Source: an uncultured Tissierellia bacterium (GTDB lineage Bacteria; Bacillota; Clostridia; Tissierellales; Peptoniphilaceae). From it: a stretch of 5,515 nt of DNA. The notes beneath the pieces are model-generated. The model was not told the DNA's origin and searched no databases. It saw only the letters and a list, made by a program, of their open reading frames with translations. Made by a program: the position numbers and the translations under genes. This document shows positions 1 to 5,515 of this stretch, piece by piece (position 1 is the stretch's first letter; every line of letters starts with the position of its first letter). The stretch lies in assembly GCA_902489145.1 (NCBI GenBank), contig CABTYV010000068.1:1-5515 (forward strand), written 5' to 3'.

Positions 1-14
1 GGCCCGCCCATCAC
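1..14 (-). CDS. Possible 5' end of a divergent gene running off the left edge (partial)
   Basis: On the minus strand a GGAGG Shine-Dalgarno site (25-21) lies 6 nt before a GTG (14-12), which is followed directly and in the same frame by ATG (11-9). The frame then reads Met-Gly-Gly-Pro to the window edge. The GTG overlaps the TGA stop of an upstream 16-codon ORF in the GTGA arrangement typical of translational coupling. The same frame is closed upstream by a TAA, so a start must lie here if the gene is real. Only four or five codons are visible, so no product can be named. A regulator or other gene divergent from the ABC operon is plausible but is inference. Confidence 0.35.
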
Positions 15-61
15 CGGATTCCTCCGACTGGGAACAGGCCGATTGTTTTATTTTGTTTCAT
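11..61 (-). CDS. Putative 16-codon leader peptide or small ORF
   Basis: This minus-strand ORF starts with ATG at 61-59 and ends with TGA at 13-11. It encodes MKQNKTIGLFPVGGIR. It has a strong AAGGAG ribosome binding site (73-68) with 6-nt spacing, and an A-rich start (ATG AAA CAA AAT AAA ACA) typical of well-initiated bacterial genes. It ends overlapping a second, SD-equipped GTG/ATG start, which suggests a leader peptide coupled to a downstream gene. The peptide has no membrane segment and matches no leader I recognise. It could also be the intact start of a gene broken by a frameshift or sequencing error near 13, or a chance ORF. The strong SD-ATG unit is seen directly; the role is inferred. 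Confidence 0.4.
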   Translation of the reverse strand: MKQNKTIGLFPVGGIR

Positions 62-172
62 TGGTTTCTCCTTGTTTTTGCCCCGCGTCCACAGGCTATT
101 CATGTGAGTCAATCGTTTGATCTATATCCGTCTTTTATTCGCCTAAACCAAGATAGAAGCAAGAAAAACGGG

Positions 173-178
173 TATAGT
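173..178 (+). promoter_or_regulatory. Candidate -10 box (TATAGT) for the ABC exporter operon
   Basis: TATAGT matches the sigma-A -10 consensus at five of six positions and would place transcription start near 185, giving a leader of about 90 nt. No good -35 box lies 16-18 bp upstream (the sequence there is AAGATA or similar). The promoter would therefore be weak or activator-dependent, or this call is wrong. It is the best -10 candidate seen on the plus strand between 62 and 275. Confidence 0.4.
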
Positions 179-196
179 AAAAGAACCGGCTTTTAC
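177..196. promoter_or_regulatory. Inverted repeat over the predicted start site, candidate operator
   Basis: GTAAAAG (177-183) and CTTTTAC (190-196) are perfect 7-bp inverted arms around a 6-nt centre, AACCGG. The dyad overlaps the last two bases of the TATAGT box, and its centre (about 186.5) sits at the predicted transcription start (about 185). That is the usual place for a repressor site of the MarR or TetR type. In RNA it could instead be a small hairpin at the very 5' end of the transcript. ACCGG also occurs at 185-189 and 195-199, one helical turn apart. The arms are seen directly; binding is inferred. Confidence 0.35.
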
Positions 197-219
197 CGGA
201 TCGATTTCATTTGGATTGT

Positions 220-257
220 GGGGCGTTTTTTTTGGCGAATTGAACGCTTGAGGCCCC
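220..257 (+). promoter_or_regulatory. Leader segment with T8 run and competing short stems
   Basis: GGGGC (220-224) can pair with GCCCC (253-257). GCGTT (223-227) can pair with AACGC (243-247). The two stems share bases 223-224, so in these full forms they exclude each other. A run of eight T (226-233) lies between the arms. No GC-rich stem lies directly upstream of the T run, so this is not a standard intrinsic terminator. The segment ends shortly before the Shine-Dalgarno site at 265-270 and could affect leader folding. The B. subtilis bmrCD operon is controlled by a translated leader (bmrB) and attenuation, but I find no SD-equipped leader ORF here. Confidence 0.2.
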
Positions 258-275
258 TACATAGAAAGGAATGGT

Positions 276-2039
276 ATGCGCACCTACCGAACCCTACTCC
301 CTTTTTTTAAGCGCTATTTCATTCATTATGTGATTGGCGTTCTGGCATTAGTATCCGTGGATTTTGCCAGCCTCCTATTACCCCAGATTTTTCGTCAATT
401 CGCAGACTTGACCACCTCTGGTTTATTAAACCGGGCCAATCTCTTTGGACTGATTGAAAAGCTCCTGGCCATCGGCCTGGTCACGGTGGTGGGACGCTTT
501 GTCTGGCGGACCCAGATCATTGGCTCCGCTCAAAAGATTGACTACGGCCTGCGTGACCAGCTTTTCCGGAAATATCTGAGCCTGGATACGAGCTATTATA
601 ATGTAAATCGGACGGGCGATCTGATGGCCCACGCCACGAACGATATCGCAGCCGTTAAGAACACGATGAGCTGGGGTGTGATGATGGTCATTGACTCTCT
701 TTTCATGACCCTTTTCACGGTGATTATGATGATTTCTACCGCTGGGTTAAAAACGGCCGCAGTGGCACTGGTCTCCTTGCCCTTTCTGGTTTTTGCCGTG
801 TCTCGCATTAATAAGCCGCTCAACCGTCGTTCGCGGATTGTACAAAATACATTTGGTGAGCTCACCACAGAGGTTCAGGAGAACCTATCCGGGATTCGCG
901 TGATCAAGGCTTTTGCGATCGAAGATAACCGCTCCGCATCCTTCGAAAAGGTCAATCAAACCTATATGGATCGGGTGATGGACCTCAACCGGGTGGACGG
1001 CCTTTTTGATCCGCTGATCAACCTGATTTCTGGCCTGTCTTTTGTGATTTTTCTCTATTATGGGGCAGGACAGGTCCGAGCCGGCCTGATGACGATGGGG
1101 GCCTTTGTGGCCATTATTGAGTATTTATTCTTGATTATCTGGCCGCTGATCGCACTGGGCCTGGTAACCTCCAGCTTTCAGCGGGGGATGACCTCCTTGG
1201 AGCGTCTGAACGAAGTGTTTCGCGCACAGCCAAAAATTGTCGAAGAGGAAGGCTCCATCGCATTGGACCGCCCCCAAGGCCGGGTTGTATTTGACCATGT
1301 TTCTTTTCGCTACGGGCCGGACCTGCCCTGGGTGTTGAAGGACATCTCCTTCGACCTGGAGCCGGGCAAGAGCTTGGCCCTGCTTGGTCGAACCGGGGTA
1401 GGGAAAACCACCATTCTCAATCTTTTGCTGCGCCGCTATGATGTGAGCGAGGGGCGCATCCTGATCGACGGGGTGGATATTCGCAATCTTACCCTGGCTT
1501 CTATTTATAAAACCTTTGGTGTGGTGGCCCAATCCTCCTTCCTCTTCTCCCGGTCCATTGCAGAAAATATTGCTTTTGCAGAAGAGGAAACGGATCAGGA
1601 ACGCGTTGAAGGGGCCGCCCAGTTTGCCCAGGTAGCGGGCGATATCGAAGATATGTCGGAAGGCTACGAGAGCCTGGTCGGAGAACGGGGCGTCACCCTC
1701 TCAGGCGGGCAGCAGCAAAGGGTCTCCATTGCCCGGGCTTACTACAAGGATGCACCGGTATTGATTATGGATGATTCGCTCTCCGCGGTGGACACCGAGA
1801 CGGAGTCCCGTATTCTGACTCAGCTGGCCCAGCATAAAAAGGGCTTGATCATGGTCAGTCAGCGAGTTTCGACCGTGGAACAGCTGGATCACATTTTGGT
1901 ATTGGAGGAGGGTCAGATCACCCAGGAGGGGACCCACGAGGAGCTGGTGGCCCAGGAGGGCTTCTACCAGGACCTTTACCACCGCCAGCTTTTGGAGTCA
2001 GAAGCCAACGAGTACAGAAAGGAGGTCCAGCATGTCTAA
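276..2039 (+). CDS. Heterodimeric ABC multidrug exporter, degenerate-site subunit (YheI/BmrC-like)
   Basis: This 587-residue half-transporter has a membrane domain (six predicted helices, roughly 13-36, 57-77, 133-155, 160-178, 245-263 and 272-298) followed by an ATPase domain from about 335. Seen in the ATPase: A-loop Tyr346, Walker A GRTGVGKTT (371-379, Lys377), Q-loop Gln419, canonical signature LSGGQ (475-479), Walker B VLIMD (495-499), D-loop SAVD (503-506). The residue after Walker B is Asp500, not the catalytic Glu, and the switch-loop His is Gln529. Its own ATP site is thus degenerate, while its LSGGQ completes the competent site of the partner. Length (B. subtilis BmrC is about 585) and the Asp position fit the BmrC/YheI group; LmrC and TM287 are other relatives. 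The ATG is chosen for AAAGGA (265-270), 5 nt upstream. It overlaps the partner gene by 8 bp. The protein sits in the cytoplasmic membrane and, as a dimer, would export drugs or other amphipathic molecules; the substrate is unknown. Confidence 0.93.
   Translation: MRTYRTLLPFFKRYFIHYVIGVLALVSVDFASLLLPQIFRQFADLTTSGLLNRANLFGLIEKLLAIGLVTVVGRFVWRTQIIGSAQKIDYGLRDQLFRKYLSLDTSYYNVNRTGDLMAHATNDIAAVKNTMSWGVMMVIDSLFMTLFTVIMMISTAGLKTAAVALVSLPFLVFAVSRINKPLNRRSRIVQNTFGELTTEVQENLSGIRVIKAFAIEDNRSASFEKVNQTYMDRVMDLNRVDGLFDPLINLISGLSFVIFLYYGAGQVRAGLMTMGAFVAIIEYLFLIIWPLIALGLVTSSFQRGMTSLERLNEVFRAQPKIVEEEGSIALDRPQGRVVFDHVSFRYGPDLPWVLKDISFDLEPGKSLALLGRTGVGKTTILNLLLRRYDVSEGRILIDGVDIRNLTLASIYKTFGVVAQSSFLFSRSIAENIAFAEEETDQERVEGAAQFAQVAGDIEDMSEGYESLVGERGVTLSGGQQQRVSIARAYYKDAPVLIMDDSLSAVDTETESRILTQLAQHKKGLIMVSQRVSTVEQLDHILVLEEGQITQEGTHEELVAQEGFYQDLYHRQLLESEANEYRKEVQHV
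2018..2026 (+). promoter_or_regulatory. Near-perfect Shine-Dalgarno site for the second ABC subunit
   Basis: AAAGGAGGT is fully complementary to the 16S rRNA 3' end core and lies inside the last codons of the first ABC gene, with 6 nt between GGAGG and the ATG at 2032. It fixes that start and, with the 8-bp gene overlap, implies coupled translation and roughly matched subunit amounts. Confidence 0.85.
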
Positions 2040-3876
2040 CAAAGCGCCCATTTCTTCTTTTAAGCAGACCAATGATCAAAATCGCTATGCCAACCATCCC
2101 ATGCTGCGCATCTATTCCTATGCCAAACCCTATTGGCCCTGGTTTTTGCTCGTTTTTGTGCTCATTTTAGCCACCACAGCCATGAGCCTGGCCAAGCCGA
2201 AAATCATTCAGATGATCATTGACCAGGACCTATCCGTTATTCGGCAGGGGACGGGGGCAGGCGCGCTTCAGGAGGCCGCCTGGTCACGGATGGTCCAGAA
2301 GATTTTGCTTTATTTCGGGATCGTCCTTTTACTCTTCTTTGGGGAGTATGCTCGTTTCTACTTCCTGCAGCGAACCGGACAATGGATCATTCGTTCCATC
2401 CGCAGTGATATTTACAACCGGATTCTTGCCCTATCGATGAAATTTTTCGACCACCATGCCATCGGATCGCTCGTGACGCGCGCGACCAACGATCCGGAGT
2501 CCATCAATGAAATGTTTACCTCCGTTCTATCCTCCCTGCTCGGCTCTATCACCTCCTTGATCGGGATCGTTGTTATTATGTATGCGATGAATGCCAGGCT
2601 TGCGACCTTTGTCCTGGCCCTGACCCCCTTTATCGTTTTGATTTCGGTCGTTTTTCGATCCAAGATTCGGAAGGTGTTCAAAATGGAGCGGGAGACGCTT
2701 TCGCTTTTGAACACGAAGCTTTCTGAAAATATTTCGGGCATGTTTGAGATTCAAACCTTTAACAAGCAGGAAGCCATCCATCAGGAATTCGATGAGGTCA
2801 ATCAAAAATATCGAAAAATTGGCCTTTCGGAGGTGACCTACTTCGCCATCTACCGGCCTGCCATCGAGATTGTGCGTACCTTAGGCTTGACCATGCTGCT
2901 CTGGTTCGGCGGCGTAAGTCAAATGAAGGGGCTGGTGAGCTTCGGCGTGCTCTACGCCTTTTTGGACTATATTGAGCGCTTCTTCCATCCGATCATGGAA
3001 ATGGCTATGACCTTCAATGTTATTCAGTCTGCGATGACTTCTGCCAACCGCGTGTTCCATCTGATTGATGAACCGATCGAAGTGGAAACCGGGTCGAGGC
3101 CCGTGCCAGCGGAAGGACTTCGAGGCGAGATTGAATTCGATCATGTATGGTTTCGCTATGACGAAGAGGGGGAGTGGATCCTAAAGGATGTCTCGTTTCA
3201 TGCTCGCCCGGGCGAATTTGTGGCCTTTGTAGGCGCCACCGGAGCCGGAAAATCAACGATCATGAGCCTGATCTCCCGCTTTTATGATATTCAAAAGGGA
3301 CGTATCCTGGTCGACGGGGTGGACGTTCGCGCGTATCAGCTCAGCGATCTGAGACGAGCGGTTGGCTTGGTCCAACAGGATGTATTTCTTTTTACCGGGG
3401 ATATCATGGGCAATATTCGGGTAGGACGGGACTATGTTTCTGCCGTCGATGCGAAACGAGCGGCTGAAAAGGTGCGGGCGGACGCCTTTATTCAAAAATT
3501 GCCCAACCAGTATAAGGAAGAGGTGATGGAACGGGGCGCGACCCTCTCTGCCGGCCAGCGTCAATTGTTATCCTTTGCCCGAACCATTGCAGCCGACCCA
3601 TCCATTTTAATCCTGGATGAAGCCACCTCGAACATCGACACCGAAACGGAGCTTTTGATTCAGGATGCCATTCAAAAAATGGCCAAAAATCGTACCATGC
3701 TGGCCGTAGCTCACCGCATCTCGACGATTGCCGGGGCGGATAAGATCATCGTCATGCATCATGGAGAAATCGCGGAAGAGGGGACGCGGGATGAGCTGAT
3801 TGCAAAGGATGGCCTTTTCCGCGTCCTGTATGAGCTTCAATACCAGACTGGTGCCAAGCGTGTCCAGGAACTTTAA
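2032..3876 (+). CDS. Heterodimeric ABC multidrug exporter, catalytic-site subunit (YheH/BmrD-like)
   Basis: This 614-residue half-transporter has a hydrophilic N-terminal tail of about 30 residues. Membrane helices lie near 36-55, 88-110, 165-185, 190-208, 275-296 and 300-325, and an ATPase domain follows from about 365. Seen in the ATPase: A-loop Tyr376, Walker A GATGAGKST (401-409, Lys407), Q-loop Gln449, Walker B ILILD (525-529) with catalytic Glu530, D-loop SNID (533-536) and switch His561. The signature is LSAGQ (505-509) instead of LSGGQ. Its Walker A/B and Glu pair with the partner's LSGGQ to form the working ATP site; its own LSAGQ faces the partner's Asp500 site. This reciprocal pattern is that of the BmrD/YheH, LmrD and TM288 group. 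B. subtilis BmrD is longer (about 670 residues). The membrane protein acts only with its upstream partner. No clear terminator hairpin follows the TAA. Confidence 0.93.
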   Translation: MSNKAPISSFKQTNDQNRYANHPMLRIYSYAKPYWPWFLLVFVLILATTAMSLAKPKIIQMIIDQDLSVIRQGTGAGALQEAAWSRMVQKILLYFGIVLLLFFGEYARFYFLQRTGQWIIRSIRSDIYNRILALSMKFFDHHAIGSLVTRATNDPESINEMFTSVLSSLLGSITSLIGIVVIMYAMNARLATFVLALTPFIVLISVVFRSKIRKVFKMERETLSLLNTKLSENISGMFEIQTFNKQEAIHQEFDEVNQKYRKIGLSEVTYFAIYRPAIEIVRTLGLTMLLWFGGVSQMKGLVSFGVLYAFLDYIERFFHPIMEMAMTFNVIQSAMTSANRVFHLIDEPIEVETGSRPVPAEGLRGEIEFDHVWFRYDEEGEWILKDVSFHARPGEFVAFVGATGAGKSTIMSLISRFYDIQKGRILVDGVDVRAYQLSDLRRAVGLVQQDVFLFTGDIMGNIRVGRDYVSAVDAKRAAEKVRADAFIQKLPNQYKEEVMERGATLSAGQRQLLSFARTIAADPSILILDEATSNIDTETELLIQDAIQKMAKNRTMLAVAHRISTIAGADKIIVMHHGEIAEEGTRDELIAKDGLFRVLYELQYQTGAKRVQEL

Positions 3877-3899
3877 TCCCTCAAAATCGGGTCTTCATG

Positions 3900-3905
3900 T
3901 ATAAT
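3900..3905 (+). promoter_or_regulatory. Candidate -10 box (TATAAT) for the HTH-membrane protein gene
   Basis: A perfect TATAAT lies 24 bp after the ABC stop codon and would start transcription near 3912, leaving a leader of about 58 nt. The -35 region at 16-18 bp spacing is poor (CCCTCA or similar). TG is present just upstream of the box, but directly adjacent rather than one base away as in a strict extended -10. It suggests the third gene can be transcribed separately from the ABC pair, although read-through is possible because no terminator is seen between 3877 and 3969. Confidence 0.45.
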
Positions 3906-3969
3906 AGAGAAAAAGCAGGATTTTGCGCGAGCAAAGGTCAGGACCGGAACTATCATAGGGAGGAACAGG

Positions 3970-5259
3970 ATGAACCAAGAGGGAAAGAGAGAACGACTTC
4001 CGCATCATGAGCGCCTGGAAAATTTATCCTATCAGGCGGCTTTCCGGCATTGCCATGAGGAAGAACGGGCGGCAGAAACCGCTCGGACCACCCTGGCTCG
4101 ATTAGAAAAATATTCGAACCGCATTGCCCAGATGGATCCTCTGGATCAGAAGAGCCTGGTTTGTTTGGTCACTACCTACCACATCTTGAGTCAGAATGAT
4201 TTGGAGGAGGACCTGGGCCAGTTGGACGAAAAGACCATTCAAAATGCAGGAAACCTTGAGGCGGATGATCTGGTTTATACCTATAATGCTGTCTTGGATA
4301 AGATGGGACCGAAGATGCGGGCCCTATTCCTTTTGGCGGTGCATTTTCGTCTATCTGACCGTCAAATTGCGCAGTTTTTGGACTGTGATACAGACTATAT
4401 CAGCCGGGCGATTGAAGAGATTTCCGAAAGCCTATCGCGCCTGGTAAAGGACGAGGAGGTGGATCCGGATCTGAGACGGGAGTCTATGCAGCGTGCCTGT
4501 AGCTTCCAACTGAAGAGTCTGGTCGATCGCTTGGAGGCCGTATCTAGTCTCAATCCCCGTCCCCTCCATGAACACCGGCGCGTCCGTCAGGAGCTGCGTC
4601 CCTCGGAAGGCTCGGCCCAGGAAACTCAGCCGGTCGATTCTGATGTTGCATCAGCGCCCCGTACGCCCAAAATGTCTGAAAGCAAGAAAGAAAATGACTC
4701 CCTCTGGGGTGCCCTTCAACAGGGCGATTTCTTCAGCCGCCGGGCGGGTTACTATCTGTCGGGTCTTTTAGCTCTTTTGGTCTTGATCCTCCTGGCCCGC
4801 TTCACCATTTTTAAGCCGGCCCCCAAGGAGAAAAAAGTAGCCTCTGAGTCGGTCATCTCACTTGCCTCCCAATCGGAGTCAAGTGAACCGATTACTGCGG
4901 AACATCCGATTCCTGCACGTTACTATAGTCACTATGAGAACCTCTTGCTCTTTGTAGATCCGGAAACGGGCATGGTCTATGAATGTCCCAGGGACGGAGC
5001 GGTCCGGGAGGTGCTGAATATTTTGCCTGCCATGAAGGATCATGCAGGAATCCACCATATTGGCAAGGTCGAGGAGGTCATCTACCTGGCCTTTATGGAC
5101 GGCAAGGGAGCAAAAATCTCTGGCCAACCTGCCAAGCTACAGATTGAGCCTTACTGGCAGAAGGTCTGGTTCGAAGGTCAGCTGGAGGGCCTCCCTCAGG
5201 TACAGTCGCCCTTTGTTTATAATGGAATCTCCTTTCAGTTTCAGCCCCCCAAGCAGTAG
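3970..5259 (+). CDS. Membrane-anchored protein with sigma-70 region 4-like HTH, function unknown
   Basis: The protein has 429 residues. The ATG is set by AGGGAGG (3957-3963), 6 nt upstream. Residues 1-110 are mostly helical and charged. Residues about 112-158 look like sigma-70 region 4: a helix with GPKMRALFLLAVHF, then SDRQIAQFLDCD and DTDYISRAIEEISESL as the two helices of a helix-turn-helix. No sigma region 2 is visible, so it is unlikely to work as a complete sigma factor. Residues about 196-250 form a polar, Pro/Ser/Glu-rich linker. Residues 261-281 are one strong membrane helix. A Ser/Glu-rich stretch follows, then a C-terminal domain (about 315-429) I do not recognise. There is no N-terminal signal peptide. 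A DNA-binding role would require the N-terminus to be cytoplasmic and the C-terminus outside, but basic residues on the C-terminal side of the helix (Arg277, Lys282, Lys286, Lys288, Lys289) make topology uncertain. Inferred role: membrane-tethered regulator or envelope sensor; it could instead have lost DNA binding. Confidence 0.85.
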   Translation: MNQEGKRERLPHHERLENLSYQAAFRHCHEEERAAETARTTLARLEKYSNRIAQMDPLDQKSLVCLVTTYHILSQNDLEEDLGQLDEKTIQNAGNLEADDLVYTYNAVLDKMGPKMRALFLLAVHFRLSDRQIAQFLDCDTDYISRAIEEISESLSRLVKDEEVDPDLRRESMQRACSFQLKSLVDRLEAVSSLNPRPLHEHRRVRQELRPSEGSAQETQPVDSDVASAPRTPKMSESKKENDSLWGALQQGDFFSRRAGYYLSGLLALLVLILLARFTIFKPAPKEKKVASESVISLASQSESSEPITAEHPIPARYYSHYENLLLFVDPETGMVYECPRDGAVREVLNILPAMKDHAGIHHIGKVEEVIYLAFMDGKGAKISGQPAKLQIEPYWQKVWFEGQLEGLPQVQSPFVYNGISFQFQPPKQ

Positions 5260-5280
5260 CACACGTCTTTCCATCATTCT

Positions 5281-5324
5281 CACGATCGGGTCAAAAAAGA
5301 GTTGAATTTTTTGGCCCGATCGTG
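5281..5324 (+). terminator. 18-bp hairpin after the HTH-membrane gene, probable terminator
   Basis: CACGATCGGGTCAAAAAA (5281-5298) pairs with 5307-5324 through 18 positions, including one T-G pair, around an 8-nt loop (GAGTTGAA). The outer ten pairs are GC-containing and perfect; the inner six are A-T. It begins 21 nt after the TAG stop. The downstream tail (TATTCTATTC) is only partly T-rich, so it lacks the clean U-run of a classic intrinsic terminator, while the T6 run is inside the stem. Position makes terminator the best call; transcript end protection is an alternative. Confidence 0.55.
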
Positions 5325-5330
5325 TATTCT
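5302..5330 (+). promoter_or_regulatory. Promoter for the tRNA genes, nested in the hairpin
   Basis: TTGAAT (5302-5307) and TATTCT (5325-5330) are separated by exactly 17 bp and each matches four of six sigma-A consensus bases. The predicted start is near 5337, about 32 nt before tRNA-Gly. The -35 box lies in the hairpin loop, the 17-bp spacer is nearly the whole 3' arm, and the -10 box begins directly after the stem. Confidence 0.5.
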
Positions 5331-5368
5331 ATTCGAGTAACGGTTTTGAGCGGGTAGATTTTTTCTGT

Positions 5369-5441
5369 GCGGTAGTAGCTCAGTTGGTAGAGCACCAGCT
5401 TCCCAAGCTGGGGGTCGCGAGTTCGAGACTCGTCTACCGCT
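5369..5441 (+). tRNA. tRNA-Gly (anticodon CCC)
   Basis: The 73-nt gene folds into a complete cloverleaf. The acceptor stem GCGGTAG/CTACCGC has 7 pairs. The D arm is GCTC/GAGC with GG in its loop. The anticodon stem is CCAGC/GCTGG with loop TTCCCAA, giving anticodon CCC at 5402-5404. A 5-nt variable loop follows. The T arm is GCGAG/CTCGT with loop TTCGAGA, including one G-T pair. The discriminator is T, usual for bacterial tRNA-Gly. CCA is not encoded and must be added by nucleotidyltransferase. It reads GGG codons, and probably only those. It is followed 38 nt later by tRNA-Cys, so the two are probably co-transcribed. Confidence 0.96.
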
Positions 5442-5479
5442 TCTGTGTTTTTTCTGATTCAGGAAGCGCAAATTTCAGT

Positions 5480-5515
5480 GGCGAAGTGGCCAAGTGGTAA
5501 GGCAAAGGTCTGCAA
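5480..5515 (+). tRNA. tRNA-Cys (anticodon GCA), 3' part cut by the window edge
   Basis: The visible 36 nt are the 5' half of a tRNA: 5' acceptor strand GGCGAAG (5480-5486), TG, D arm GCC/GGC around AAGTGGTAA (5489-5503), then AAGGT of the anticodon stem and the loop start CTGCAA. The anticodon GCA falls at 5512-5514. This is the typical sequence of bacterial tRNA-Cys. The gene ends at the window boundary at tRNA position 37, so the rest is outside and not broken. Confidence 0.93.

Noticed and set aside
1..120. Possible 3' end of an upstream plus-strand gene, open in frame 1 to TGA at 118-120
   Set aside because: The translated stretch does not look like a protein end I recognise, and the minus strand of the same bases has two strong SD-start units, which explain it better.
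2..310. Open plus-strand frame of about 100 codons before and overlapping the exporter start (TTG start possible at 53)
   Set aside because: It has no Shine-Dalgarno site at the possible start, low-complexity Phe/Arg-rich content, no recognisable domain, and it overlaps the well-supported ABC start by 35 bp. It also runs across the likely promoter.
1125..1532. Long minus-strand ORF inside the first ABC gene
   Set aside because: It mirrors the ABC coding frame and has no known motifs; both ABC genes carry full sets of family motifs on the plus strand.
4196..4447. Alternate-frame ORF inside the HTH-membrane gene
   Set aside because: It is Trp/Arg-rich with no proper ribosome binding site and lies wholly within a coherent gene in another frame; it is a shadow.
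5448..5453. T6 run after tRNA-Gly as a terminator
   Set aside because: No extra hairpin precedes it other than the tRNA itself, and tRNA-Cys follows after 38 nt, which fits a co-transcribed pair.
5280..5471. Minus-strand ORF across the tRNA-Gly gene
   Set aside because: It is the complement of the tRNA and hairpin. The repeated annotation of such peptides in databases comes from tRNA antisense, not from a real gene.
1..5515. CRISPR arrays, insertion sequences, phage or toxin-antitoxin genes
   Set aside because: No regularly spaced repeats, transposase motifs, terminal inverted repeats or small paired toxin-antitoxin-like ORFs were found on either strand.

Overview
The window looks like chromosomal DNA from a bacterium of the Bacillota (Firmicutes), probably of moderate rather than low GC. 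The signs are strong purine-rich Shine-Dalgarno sites, sigma-A-like promoter boxes, a YheI/YheH-type (BmrC/BmrD-type) heterodimeric ABC exporter, and tRNA genes next to an intrinsic-terminator-like hairpin. A dedicated tRNA-Gly with anticodon CCC and no encoded CCA end also fits a moderate-GC genome. I cannot name a genus from sequence alone.

Layout. Positions 1-275 form an apparently divergent intergenic region. On the minus strand a 16-codon ORF with a strong ribosome binding site overlaps, by GTGA, the possible start of a gene that runs off the left edge. On the plus strand a TATAGT -10 box with a 7-bp-arm dyad over the predicted start site precedes a leader of about 90 nt. Positions 276-3876 hold two ABC half-transporter genes that overlap by 8 bp and must be co-translated. 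Positions 3970-5259 hold a 429-residue protein with a cytoplasmic-looking helix-turn-helix resembling sigma-70 region 4, a linker, one membrane segment and a C-terminal domain I do not recognise. It appears to have its own TATAAT promoter. Positions 5281-5324 form an 18-bp hairpin whose loop and 3' arm also hold a well-spaced promoter for the tRNA genes that follow: tRNA-Gly(CCC), complete, and tRNA-Cys(GCA), cut by the right edge.

How the genes work together. The two ABC proteins form one asymmetric exporter. The first subunit has Asp in place of the catalytic Glu and Gln in place of the switch His, but a canonical LSGGQ. The second has the catalytic Glu and His, but LSAGQ. Pairing them gives one competent and one degenerate ATP site, as in BmrCD, LmrCD and TM287/288. 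The exporter substrate cannot be read from sequence, but multidrug export is the usual role of this family. The third gene is probably a separate transcription unit. It is the least ordinary item here: a membrane-tethered region-4-like domain without the region 2 of a real sigma factor.
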